Shown here piece by piece: positions 33,271 to 41,893 of a stretch of DNA of 64,000 nucleotides. A program made the translations under genes and the position numbers. Position 1 is the stretch's first letter. Every line of letters starts with the position of its first letter. The stretch is taken from NCBI RefSeq assembly GCF_003332885.2, contig NZ_QOWJ01000016.1, forward strand, positions 62,001 through 126,000, read 5' to 3'. A model generated the notes under the pieces. That model did not search any database and was not told the DNA's origin. It saw only the letters and a list, made by a program, of their open reading frames with translations. The stretch is from Paracnuella aquatica (GTDB lineage Bacteria > Bacteroidota > Bacteroidia > Chitinophagales > Chitinophagaceae).

Positions 33271-34284
33271 TTGAAGTTCCGGCTGCTGCTTTGTTTTTTG
33301 GTAGTGGCAAATATTACATCGGCGCAGCAGAAAGGGATGAGCCTGGAAAAGCTTATGGATCTGGGCTTGCTTACCGAAGCGGCGTTGCAAAAAACAATGG
33401 CTAAAAGCGGCTTCCAACTGGCCGAAATGGATACAGCCATTCATTTTGAAAAGCGCACAAAAAACGGAGTGCTGGAAAAATCCATTTCGCTTGTGCGTAC
33501 AGAGCAAAACATTTGGGTGCAACTAGCCACTACCAACACCGAAGAATTTGCCCAACTCAATAAGGAACTGGTGCGCCAGGACTTTAAATACGCACCGCAG
33601 AAAACAGTGATGCCCGGCGTATTTGAATGGTATCAAAAAGGACCGTGGACGGCAACGCCTGCAGTGGTGCAACAGGATGGCCGCAATTGGTACCGCATGG
33701 CACTGCAACTGACCAAACTGCCACAACCTGCCGACATCCGGTACCTAGAAGATCTGGCCTTGTTGCAATCGCATGAACAACTGGCTGCAGTGTTTGGGCC
33801 CTCGCTGGTGCGCCGCGATGTTTTTTATTTTACCGAAAATGAACTGAGCAAATGTTCGGTACTTTTTCCCAACACATCGCGGCAGGTAATTGTGGTATGG
33901 AAAGACGAATTATACAGCCGCGGCATATCGCTGTTGATTGTGGGCGGCACCATGCAGGGCCGAGGATCGGCGCCGGCATATTTCAACGAAAATGGCCAGA
34001 ACCAATGGCAATCGAAACAAGGACTTTTTGTAGGACTACCGCTACGCCAGTTGCATGAAATCAACGGCGGCCCGCTTGAATTTTTTGGTTGGGAAACCGA
34101 AGAACCCGGCCTGGTTGCTTTGCACAATAAAGGTGCGGTCAATTTTAAAACACTGGGTGTGCAGTTGCATTGTATCGATTGCAACGAAGACCGTTTTTAT
34201 TCCGATAAACCGCTGCTCAATTCTTCAGTACTGCTGCAACAATCCCGCAGGGTGTATGTGCGTACCATTGTGCTAAAACCTTGA
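33271..34284 (+). CDS. Hypothetical secreted protein, probable TTG start
   Basis: A 337-residue protein. No ATG lies directly before the signal peptide; TTG at 33271 gives a textbook one (MKFRLLLCFLVVANITSAQQ). ATG at 33181 in the same frame is the alternative and would place 30 extra polar residues before the hydrophobic core. The mature protein (MSLEKLMDLGLLTEAALQKTM..., LFVGLPLRQLHEINGGPLEFFGWE) may bind or sense something, the latter part resembling DUF-type 'first residue of interest' envelope proteins, but no family can be named. It has two C-terminal cysteines in HCIDCNEDRF. Confidence 0.72.
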   Translation: MKFRLLLCFLVVANITSAQQKGMSLEKLMDLGLLTEAALQKTMAKSGFQLAEMDTAIHFEKRTKNGVLEKSISLVRTEQNIWVQLATTNTEEFAQLNKELVRQDFKYAPQKTVMPGVFEWYQKGPWTATPAVVQQDGRNWYRMALQLTKLPQPADIRYLEDLALLQSHEQLAAVFGPSLVRRDVFYFTENELSKCSVLFPNTSRQVIVVWKDELYSRGISLLIVGGTMQGRGSAPAYFNENGQNQWQSKQGLFVGLPLRQLHEINGGPLEFFGWETEEPGLVALHNKGAVNFKTLGVQLHCIDCNEDRFYSDKPLLNSSVLLQQSRRVYVRTIVLKP

Positions 34285-34648
34285 TCGAAACGCTACTGCT
34301 TTTTCTGTTTTTCGAACCAGTTCTTTAAGCTGTTGTAATGTGTTCGAACATCACCTTTTCATAAATATCCTTCACTCGCTGCCAACCCAAAAACGATTTG
34401 TTCCTTACGAGTTGTGCACATAAAAACTGCTGCGCTGAAAAGAATATAATTTATTTATAATAAATATTTTGTGATGAATATTGCCCAGCGGCTGAGGTAT
34501 GTTTTCCACAAATTAAAATTAATTTGACTACCTTAGAATCCATCGCAAGCATCCCAACCCCTTTAAAACAGGCTGATCCTTATTGTTTCTGTACACTATT
34601 GTTTACGGCACTCCTTTTGTGTCATCTATCAACCTGTAAATCACCAAC
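34285..34648. other. AT-rich intergenic stretch
   Basis: About 360 bases, AT-rich in the middle (34440-34540). No gene, strong hairpin or exact TAnnTTTG box is found. It probably holds the promoter of the following small gene. Confidence 0.5.
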
Positions 34649-34909
34649 ATGACCCAGAAAAAGTTTGCATCGATGGATAGAGCGCAGCAACGGGTGTACC
34701 TGCTCACCGAAGGCACCTTCCTGGCAGAGCGCAGCACCGCAGCGTTCGACCTGATGCTGTACGACCTGAACGGGTTTTATGTTGAGGCCGCTTTTTACAA
34801 ACAAACCAACCGCGTGGCTTACTTCAAAGTGTTGCACAACAGCGATGCATTGGAACATTACTTAGCCGATATTAACCTGGATGGTTTGCTGCAGGAGTTG
34901 CCCTTTTAA
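34649..34909 (+). CDS. Small hypothetical cytoplasmic protein
   Basis: An 86-residue protein (MTQKKFASMDRAQQRVYLLT...) with a helical start and a strand-rich middle (FDLMLYDLNGFYVEAAFYK) ending ADINLDGLLQELPF. It has good coding character, a leader spacer upstream and its own terminator. I do not recognise the family, although the layout is common for short conserved Bacteroidota proteins. Confidence 0.7.
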   Translation: MTQKKFASMDRAQQRVYLLTEGTFLAERSTAAFDLMLYDLNGFYVEAAFYKQTNRVAYFKVLHNSDALEHYLADINLDGLLQELPF

Positions 34910-34960
34910 GTAAATACTATTTACAAAACAAAGCGCTTCATTTTCTCTTTATACGAATGC

Positions 34961-34991
34961 AAAAAGCGGGACCGAAAGGCTCCGCTTTTTT
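34961..34991 (+). terminator. Intrinsic terminator after small gene
   Basis: AAAAAGCGG (34961-34969) pairs with CCGCTTTTT (34982-34990), followed by T. Confidence 0.85.
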
Positions 34992-35075
34992 GTTGCTATT
35001 AATCACTTGATTGTACTACTTGGGTGGCATTTGAATGCGTACTACAAATCAACTCACTACTCACATTTTTTGCAA

Positions 35076-35135
35076 ATAAAAAAAGGCAGTAGAAACTGCC
35101 TTCGCTTGTACAATCAGAGTTGCACATGAGAAAAA
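35076..35135 (-). ncRNA. Conserved hairpin element B (candidate small RNA or special terminator)
   Basis: Minus-strand order: TTTTTCTCATGTG (35135-35123), a 20-base spacer, hairpin AAGGCAGT-TTCT-ACTGCCTT (35102-35083), then a T-run and AT. The first word, the hairpin tip GTTTCTAC and the T-run are identical in element A at 63207-63255, while the lower stem differs in sequence and remains paired. It lies about 170 bases past the susD stop, so it may end the susCD transcript. A further 12-bp inverted repeat (TTGCAAACAACA at 35167-35178, complement 35195-35206) lies between. Confidence 0.6.
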
Positions 35136-35306
35136 TATGAACCTGTTGATTATGATTACTGGATGATTGCAAACAACACCAAATAAACGCTAGCTGTTGT
35201 TTGCAAATCCAAATTACATCTTCATTGAAATGCATCGTCCAGGCAATCAACTCAACGGGCATAATACATTATCGAAGCCGTATTATTTGTTGCTTAAACA
35301 ACTGCA

Positions 35307-36734
35307 CTACGGTGCATCCCACCACACCCGCTCTTTCAATGCTTCAATAGGCACCGGCACACCAGGACCGGCTTCCAGCGATTGGCGGTTCAGGTTTATT
35401 TCCAGTTGCGGCAGCGGCAGGCTGCGTGGAATGATGCCATTGGTGCGGCTCACCGCGGCACCCGTCAGTGCCGGAAAGCCAGTGCGGCGCCAGTCGACCC
35501 ATGCTTCATACGAACCCTGCAGCATCGTGATCCATTTTTGCTCGATGATGCGCTGCAATGTATTGTTGAAAGCAACGGCTGGTTTTGCCAGATAACCCGC
35601 TGCTTCCGAACCAATGCTCAGTGCATTAAAATCGGCGGTGATGGCCGCGTTGTAAGCAGTGGCAGCTTCTGCGGTTTTACCTTCACGCAGCCGCACTTCG
35701 GCAATGATAAACTGTACCTCGGCAAGGCTTAACAATACAACCGGCGAATTGATGGAAGCATAAGCAGGGCCCACTCTTGAATACAAGCTTTCACCGGCAT
35801 CATCTTCATCGCCACCTGGTATGTTGCCCAGGTACTGGCCTGCATTGGTGCCTGTTTTTACGGCTAAAAAATAACGTGGTATCCGCGGGTCGCTCAACGC
35901 TTTCATTTTGTCAATGATGGTTGTTGCAACCGCCATGTCTTTACGGCCGGAGAGTACATCAAAGCCATAAACCGGGTTGGCGTTGGCGCTGCTGCTGCCA
36001 TACACCACCTGCGCATTTTCGTTGTTGGCACTGATCAATGCCGGAGATGTATTGAGGAATGCTGCAGCTGCACCGGGCTGCCGTTTGCTGAGATGATTGA
36101 GCAGGCGCAGCTTTAGCGAGTTACCAAATTTTGCCCAGCGTTGCATATTGCCGCCATACATCAGGTCGTCTGTACCAACGCTGCCACCAGTGCCCGATTG
36201 CACATTGGCCACACCCGCATCGATCATGCTAACGAGGGCCGGGTAAATGTCTTCCTGCCGGTCGTATTTCGGTGTCAGGTTCGCATCATCCATCAGCGCT
36301 TCGCTAAAAGGAATATCTCCGTACAAATCGGTGAGCACACTATAGCTATAAGCCATCAATAGTTGCGATACACCCACATACATCGAGTCGCCGGTGGCCC
36401 TTGCTTGTACCTGCACGCCTTTCAGGTCGCGCAGCACCACGGCATACATCGCCGACCAAATACCATCCGATTCGGCGGGGCCAATGTCGTATTGGTTGTA
36501 TTGCAACGGCTGGTTGCGGTGGCCGCCATAATGTTGTATAATGTTGCCTGCAATACGGTTGACCGTGCCGCCAATGGTATAACCCAGTTGCACCTGCGCT
36601 GCGGGCAGCAACAGGCGTTTATCTACCACGGTTGGAAAGTTCGGATCCTTATTGATGTCGAGGGTTTTTTCGCAGCTAGTTGCCCCTGTCAGTAGCAAAA
36701 TCGCTGCAAGCCCCTTGTATATAAATCGGTTCAT
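35307..36734 (-). CDS. SusD/RagB-like outer-membrane lipoprotein
   Basis: A 475-residue nutrient-binding lipoprotein of the SusD-like_2 group. Lipoprotein signal MNRFIYKGLAAILLLTGATSC with the cysteine at 21, then the usual EKTLDINKDPNFPT start and TPR-like helical body (SQLLMAYSYSVLTDLYGDIPF, YGGNMQRWAKFGNSLKLRLL). It forms the lid of the SusC barrel and captures ligand at the cell surface. It is the second gene of an operon, 18 bases after susC. No glycoside hydrolase or sulfatase is near, so the ligand may be a peptide or be processed elsewhere. Confidence 0.95.
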   Translation of the reverse strand: MNRFIYKGLAAILLLTGATSCEKTLDINKDPNFPTVVDKRLLLPAAQVQLGYTIGGTVNRIAGNIIQHYGGHRNQPLQYNQYDIGPAESDGIWSAMYAVVLRDLKGVQVQARATGDSMYVGVSQLLMAYSYSVLTDLYGDIPFSEALMDDANLTPKYDRQEDIYPALVSMIDAGVANVQSGTGGSVGTDDLMYGGNMQRWAKFGNSLKLRLLNHLSKRQPGAAAAFLNTSPALISANNENAQVVYGSSSANANPVYGFDVLSGRKDMAVATTIIDKMKALSDPRIPRYFLAVKTGTNAGQYLGNIPGGDEDDAGESLYSRVGPAYASINSPVVLLSLAEVQFIIAEVRLREGKTAEAATAYNAAITADFNALSIGSEAAGYLAKPAVAFNNTLQRIIEQKWITMLQGSYEAWVDWRRTGFPALTGAAVSRTNGIIPRSLPLPQLEINLNRQSLEAGPGVPVPIEALKERVWWDAP

Positions 36735-36752
36735 GCTGTATGCATTAATGTT

Positions 36753-39700
36753 TTAAAAAACCAGTTTTACATTGAAGCCTACGCTGCGCAATGTGGGGAA
36801 AGCCATACGGGTAGCACCCTGCCCGTTGTTGGTACCAAACGAGCTTGATTCAGGATCAACATGCGGCACATTTGTATGCATCCACAGGTTGCGGCCATAG
36901 ATGCCTACTACCACGTTTTTGATGGACTTGCTGTTGGGCAGCAGCCAGTTGTAACTCAGGTTGGCTTCGCGCAGCCGCACCCAGTTGTTTTCATACACAT
37001 ACTCTTCGTTGCCTTGCGCAAAATTCCACCAGGTCGCGTTGCGTTTCACCGCGGTTTCGTTGGGCTTGCCATCGCTTTGGCGCACACCCGGGAAAATGAA
37101 ATCTTCCTCGCGGCTTTCTGTTTTTTTGGTAACGCCATAAAAGTCGAGCAACTCCTCGGTGCCGTTGTAGATATAACCACCCTGGCGAGTATCGATCAAA
37201 AAGTCGAGGGAGAAATTTTTAAACGTAAGCGTGTTGCGCAAACCACCGGTCCAGTCGGGCTCGATATAACCTAGGTTTACACCATCGGCAAACAGCGGAA
37301 AGCCATCGTCATCCACCAAAATATTGCCTGCATCATCGCGTTGGTAAGCCGTACCAATGATGGAGCCATAGCGCTGGCCTTTTACTGCAAAAATGGCGGG
37401 GTTGCCATCAAAGCCACCCAGGTAAATCTGGTCCACACCGGGATAGGTTTCTTCTACTTTGGAGCGGATGCGGCTAAATGTAATGGTGCTGTTCCAACCA
37501 AAATTTCGGCTACGCACCGGCGTTGCATTCAGGCTTACTTCAATACCTTTTACACGCGTTACACCGGAATTCACTACAAAGTTAGTAGCGCCTGCTGCAG
37601 GCGACACATCGAGGGGCACAATACCATTATCATTTTTATTGCTAAACCAGGTTGCTTCCAGCGCTATGCGGTCGCGGAAAAAGCGCAGTTCCGTTCCAAT
37701 CTCCACCTCTGATGTGGTTTCTGCTTTTAGGTTGGGATTGTTGATGATGTTGCTGGTGGTGTAACCCGCAACGCCATTGAACGGAAAAGAAAGCGGCGCA
37801 CTGGATGCCACAAAACCATCACCAAAACCTGCAGCCACCGTATTGCCCGGCACTACAAAATAGTTGATGACCTGGTATGGATTGGGATCGCGTGAAGACT
37901 GTGCAAAACCGGCGCGGATTTTACCATACGATAGCACGTTTTTGCTGCCCTTGATGGCTTCGGTAAAGATGAACGATGCATTGACACCGGGATAAAAATA
38001 ACTGCGGTTTTGCTGCGGCAGTGTCGACGACCATTCGTTGCGTGCCGTAAGACCGAGGTACAGCATATTGCGGTAATCAAACTTCAGGTCGCCAAACACA
38101 CCAATGAGGCGGCGCAAAGTAGTGAACTCGTAATTGGGATCAAACGACGACACGTTGTTCATGTGCGGGATGCCTGCAGAAATAAGTGCAGTGCCCGTTT
38201 GCGTATAATTTTTCAACCTGCGTTGGTTAAAATCCTGTCCGCCGGTAAATGCAACACCAAAGTCTTCGCTCAGGCGCTTGTTGATGTTGAGCAATACAGT
38301 GGAAGTGATTTCCTGGCGATTGATATTATCGTTGTACAATGCGCCGTTGGGATAGCTGCCGGTGTTGATGTCGCGAAATGATTTGCGGTCGTCGTTGAGT
38401 TGATCTAAACCCAAACGATACGTAACATCAAGCCATGACGCCACCTTGTAACCAAGCGTCAGCGCACCGATCATGCGATCGTTTTGCGTGTTGAAAAAAG
38501 TTTTGTTCACGGTCCACAACGGGTTGTCGAACGATCCGCCGCGGAAGTTGATCTGTGAACCATTTGGCCGCACATAGCCAAAGCGGTTTATATCCCACGA
38601 AATGGGCATATTGAACAGGGCAAAGAACGGGTTGTTGCCGCTTTGTCCCAGGTAAGGCACATCGCCCCAGGTGCGGATGTAATTTAAATTCAAGCCCACA
38701 TTGAGGCGGCTGGTTACCTGGTTCGACACATTGAGGCGTGCACTGGCTTTGTTGTAATCCTGGTTGGGCACAATGGATTGCTGCCGCGAATGGCCCAGCG
38801 ATAAAAAGTAGTTTACGTTTTCCCGCGATTGCGCCACAGACAGGTTGTTGTTGATGGTAACACCGGTTTGTAAAAAATCGGCGCGGGGATCGTAAGCCCG
38901 CAGCGTGATGCTGTCGCCAACTGCATTGCTGAATACTTTTTGCCCCTGTATGCGTGGCCCAAACGAACGGGAACCGCCCTCCTGGTATGCGGCTGCCGTA
39001 CCGCCCTGCGCGAATGAAGTTTGAAAATCGGGGAGCTTTAAAGGGTTATCAAAACCAGTGGTGCTGTTGAACGTAATAACCGGTGCACCCTGCCGTCCAC
39101 GGCCCGATTTGGTAGTGATGAGGATAACGCCATTGGCGCCGCGGTTGCCATACAACACAGAAGCGGCAATGCCCCGCAAAATAGAAATCGATTCAATGTC
39201 TTCGGCATTTACATCGGCCACGCGGTTGGGCGTGCTCACCCCTTCCACTTCGGTGTAGCCGCCGCTGCCGTCGTTGGCGTTGGATACAGGGATGCCATCA
39301 ATTACAAACAGCGGCTCGTTGTTGCCGGTAATGGATTTAGCACCGCCCCTGATGGTGATGCGGGCAGCCTGCCCTGGTGCGCCACCGCTGGATACTACCT
39401 GCAAACCAGCTACACGTCCGTTGAGGCTGTTCACCAGGTTTTGGTTGTTCGACTTGGTGAGCTGTTCGCCTTTTACTTCTTCAATGGCATAGCCCAGTCC
39501 GCGCCGTTCGCGCCGAACGCCCAATGCAGTTACCACCACTTCGCTGAGCTGGCCGCTTTGCACCTGCAGCGAAATGTTGACGTTGCTTTCAGCGGTAAGC
39601 TTTGTTTGCTGTGTTACAAATCCAACGGATGAAAAAATAAGCGTGTTTCCGGTTGCGGCCTGGATGGAAAAGCTGCCATCAGCAGCGGTTTGGGTTGCCA

Positions 39701-39842
39701 CATTGGTGCCCTGAACCGATACCGTAGCGCCACTCAATGGGTTGCCGTTGGCATCGGTTACACGGCCACTGATGGTGCGCTGCTGCGCCATCAGCATGAG
39801 GCTGACCAACATGCATAAACAAAGGGTAAACAAATTCCGCAT
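36753..39842 (-). CDS. SusC/RagA-family TonB-linked outer-membrane transporter
   Basis: A 1029-residue TonB-dependent transporter. Signal peptide MRNLFTLCLCMLVSLMLMAQ, CarboxypepD_reg-like domain (about 23-105, ISGRVTDANGNPLSGATVSV), TonB box/plug (about 108-230, with the SusC signature SVLYGNRGANGVILITTKSG) and a 22-strand barrel ending FPTLRSVGFNVKLVF, a typical terminal strand. It imports the ligand captured by SusD, with TonB energy. It is first in the operon; the upstream spacer holds an inverted iteron but no sigma/anti-sigma pair. Confidence 0.97.
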   Translation of the reverse strand: MRNLFTLCLCMLVSLMLMAQQRTISGRVTDANGNPLSGATVSVQGTNVATQTAADGSFSIQAATGNTLIFSSVGFVTQQTKLTAESNVNISLQVQSGQLSEVVVTALGVRRERRGLGYAIEEVKGEQLTKSNNQNLVNSLNGRVAGLQVVSSGGAPGQAARITIRGGAKSITGNNEPLFVIDGIPVSNANDGSGGYTEVEGVSTPNRVADVNAEDIESISILRGIAASVLYGNRGANGVILITTKSGRGRQGAPVITFNSTTGFDNPLKLPDFQTSFAQGGTAAAYQEGGSRSFGPRIQGQKVFSNAVGDSITLRAYDPRADFLQTGVTINNNLSVAQSRENVNYFLSLGHSRQQSIVPNQDYNKASARLNVSNQVTSRLNVGLNLNYIRTWGDVPYLGQSGNNPFFALFNMPISWDINRFGYVRPNGSQINFRGGSFDNPLWTVNKTFFNTQNDRMIGALTLGYKVASWLDVTYRLGLDQLNDDRKSFRDINTGSYPNGALYNDNINRQEITSTVLLNINKRLSEDFGVAFTGGQDFNQRRLKNYTQTGTALISAGIPHMNNVSSFDPNYEFTTLRRLIGVFGDLKFDYRNMLYLGLTARNEWSSTLPQQNRSYFYPGVNASFIFTEAIKGSKNVLSYGKIRAGFAQSSRDPNPYQVINYFVVPGNTVAAGFGDGFVASSAPLSFPFNGVAGYTTSNIINNPNLKAETTSEVEIGTELRFFRDRIALEATWFSNKNDNGIVPLDVSPAAGATNFVVNSGVTRVKGIEVSLNATPVRSRNFGWNSTITFSRIRSKVEETYPGVDQIYLGGFDGNPAIFAVKGQRYGSIIGTAYQRDDAGNILVDDDGFPLFADGVNLGYIEPDWTGGLRNTLTFKNFSLDFLIDTRQGGYIYNGTEELLDFYGVTKKTESREEDFIFPGVRQSDGKPNETAVKRNATWWNFAQGNEEYVYENNWVRLREANLSYNWLLPNSKSIKNVVVGIYGRNLWMHTNVPHVDPESSSFGTNNGQGATRMAFPTLRSVGFNVKLVF

Positions 39843-40627
39843 AACGTTGATTTAGATGATTGTTGCAAAAAGGACAAGCAAACTCTTTGATTTGCTGATG
39901 CCACCGGCGCACTTATTTACCGAGGCGTGAAAGAAGCATACTGAAGCAGGGAAAAAGGGGAGTTGGGAGTGGAAGAGTTGAGAGTAGCGAGTTATAGCTA
40001 TGAGTAGGCATTGAGTTAGTTGAGTATTGAGAACTTTAATTGAATAAAAGCAAAGTGCTGTACTAGGTCGAGATAGTGCAAACAGGAAATTTCTTTCCTT
40101 CAGACGTTTTTACATTTTCACTTCGGAAAATAAGCCGAGAAAACAAGCTCAAAATTAATGTCAGGCAAATGTTGGGATTGTTCTTTGATGCGGCATTGGT
40201 GTTACTGTGGTTGTTACAGCAGAACAATATTTACCAATGATCCAAATGTTTCAACAGTCAAATTTTAAACATTGCTTTCACCCCTTTAAACAAGCACTTC
40301 AAGAACCAGTTTCATAACCGGCCTTGCTGCCTACTCACTACTCCCAACTGTCAACTCCCAACTCTTCCTCTACCGCTTATCACGCCGCAAGGCAACTGTT
40401 AAACACATTTAACAGCACTTACCGCTTGTACCGCCGTCATTGTTTATTGCCACTTTTACGTGCTTCGGGCCATGCAAATAAGGTTTGGGAAAATGGTGCA
40501 AAATAAGCGGCCGCTAATATGCGTAAAACTGCTTACCGCTGGTGCAAAAACGGTTTTTACCGTTGCATTGAGCAGGTAATTTAGCTGCAACAACAAACAT
40601 TATTGCTAACACTCAATTCACCCGGTC
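39843..40627. other. 785-bp divergent spacer with inverted iterons
   Basis: Between the susC start and the PepSY-like gene. GAGTTGGGAGT at 39960-39970, with related GAGTTGAGAGTAGCGAGTT words after it, is mirrored by ACTCCCAACTGTCAACTCCC at 40340-40359 and ACTCCCAACTC at 40354-40364, so the ~370 bases between could form the loop of an imperfect long-range repeat. A TAATTTAG near 40576 is one base off the minus-7 consensus for the rightward gene. No coding frame is convincing. Confidence 0.55.
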
Positions 40628-41062
40628 ATGAAAAAACTTCTTTTAGCAGCAGCGCTTTTTATTTCAGCCAGTGCATTTGCCCATACACCCGCAGTTGATG
40701 AAGCAGTAGAAAAACTGTTTCGCGAAAGCTTTCCTACCGCCAGCAAAGTGCAGTGGTACGATCGCCAGAATGGTTACGAGGTGCTGTTCATTCACAACCA
40801 GGTGCAGTGCCGCATTCAGTACGACCTGGAAGGAAACATGCAGCACATGCGCCGCGATTATAATGAAGACGGATTGCCGCTGTTCATCATTGGCAATGTA
40901 AAAAAACAATATCCCAGCAAAAAAATATACGGCGTTACCGAGATCACCACACCCGAAGGGTTGAACTACCACATCATACTCGAAGACCAGAAACATTGGA
41001 CGTTCATTGAGTCCAGCTCCGGTGGCTACCTGAGCCATGTAAAACGCCTGCGCAAAGCCTGA
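40628..41062 (+). CDS. PepSY-like periplasmic protein
   Basis: A 144-residue protein with signal peptide MKKLLLAAALFISASAFA and one beta-lactamase-inhibitor-like PepSY fold. Seen: VEKLFRESFPTASKVQWYDR, GYEVLFIHNQVQCRIQYDLEG and KKQYPSKKIYGVTEITTPEG. Such small proteins are common in Bacteroidota next to two-component or TonB genes and may tune or inhibit envelope enzymes; this one lies between susC and a LytS/LytTR pair. It ends in a strong 13-bp terminator. Confidence 0.82.
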   Translation: MKKLLLAAALFISASAFAHTPAVDEAVEKLFRESFPTASKVQWYDRQNGYEVLFIHNQVQCRIQYDLEGNMQHMRRDYNEDGLPLFIIGNVKKQYPSKKIYGVTEITTPEGLNYHIILEDQKHWTFIESSSGGYLSHVKRLRKA

Positions 41063-41080
41063 TCATCAACGATACATACA

Positions 41081-41113
41081 ATAAAAGCGGCACCCATAAA
41101 GTGCCGCTTTTAT
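41081..41113. terminator. Bidirectional terminator (13-bp stem)
   Basis: ATAAAAGCGGCAC (41081-41093) and GTGCCGCTTTTAT (41101-41113) form a perfect stem around a 7-base loop. It separates the convergent PepSY-like and LytTR genes and has A/T tails on both sides. Confidence 0.92.
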
Positions 41114-41134
41114 TTTCATCAATACATGTTATAA

Positions 41135-41893
41135 TCAAGCGCCGGCAATCCACTTGCGAAACTCCGGTGCAGTTTCCTGGCTTACAATGACCACATGCTG
41201 CACTTCGGGTAAGGTGAGCTCTACCTGCAGCTTTACCCGCTCATATGACTTGAATGAACGGATAAAATTGATGTTGACAATATACTGCCTGTTTACCCGG
41301 AAAAACATCTGGTTGTCGAGCTCGCTTTCCATCTCGCCAAGGTTCTTGTCCGACAAGTATTTTTTACCACATTTATCCAGCACGTACACCAGTTTGTTTT
41401 CGGTGTAGCACAGCACAAGATCGGCGCAGGGCAGCGACACATATTCCACGCCGCGCTTTACCAAAATGCGGTTGCGTTTTTTCACACCCAGTTGTCCCAG
41501 CAGCGGCTCCATCAGCTGCCTCGAGTTGAAATGCTGCTGCAGCCTGCGGTATTTCTGCAACGCCTTTTCCAGATCGTCAGCACAAACGGGTTTTAATAAA
41601 TAATCAATGCCGTTGTGTGCAAATGCACTGAGCATAAACTTATCGTACCCGGTAATAAAAATAACCGGCGCAGCCACCGGCACCTGCTGAAAAATGTGAA
41701 ACGAAATCCCATCGGGCAGTTGCACATCGCTCAGGATGAGATCCGGCGCGGGATGGTGCAGCAAATAATGCATTGCCTGCGCCATGCTGGTGAGCACAGC
41801 TTCCACTTCCACATCGGGGGCTACCTCTTTGAGGGTGCGCACCAGTTCGGTGCTTACCGCTTTTTCATCTTCAATAATTACAATGCGGCTCAT
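41135..41893 (-). CDS. LytTR-family response regulator
   Basis: A 252-residue regulator: receiver domain (1-120) with the phospho-acceptor Asp56 (LILSDVQLP) and Lys of LLKPV, then a LytTR DNA-binding domain (about 145-250, RILVKRGVEYVSLPCADLVL ... FFRVNRQYIVNINFI). Activated by the histidine kinase encoded just upstream; its ATG overlaps the kinase stop by four bases, so the two are coupled. LytTR proteins bind promoter half-sites. Targets are unknown; the near PepSY-like and SusCD genes are candidates only by position. Confidence 0.94.
   Translation of the reverse strand: MSRIVIIEDEKAVSTELVRTLKEVAPDVEVEAVLTSMAQAMHYLLHHPAPDLILSDVQLPDGISFHIFQQVPVAAPVIFITGYDKFMLSAFAHNGIDYLLKPVCADDLEKALQKYRRLQQHFNSRQLMEPLLGQLGVKKRNRILVKRGVEYVSLPCADLVLCYTENKLVYVLDKCGKKYLSDKNLGEMESELDNQMFFRVNRQYIVNINFIRSFKSYERVKLQVELTLPEVQHVVIVSQETAPEFRKWIAGA

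Noticed and set aside
34999-35262. Minus-strand open frame of 87 codons
   Set aside because: It covers hairpin element B, its inverted repeat and T-run, and reads as Cys/Ser-rich non-coding sequence.
41081-41113. Member of the conserved hairpin (element A/B) family
   Set aside because: It lacks the TTTTTCTCATGTG word and the GTTTCTAC tip; it is an ordinary bidirectional terminator.
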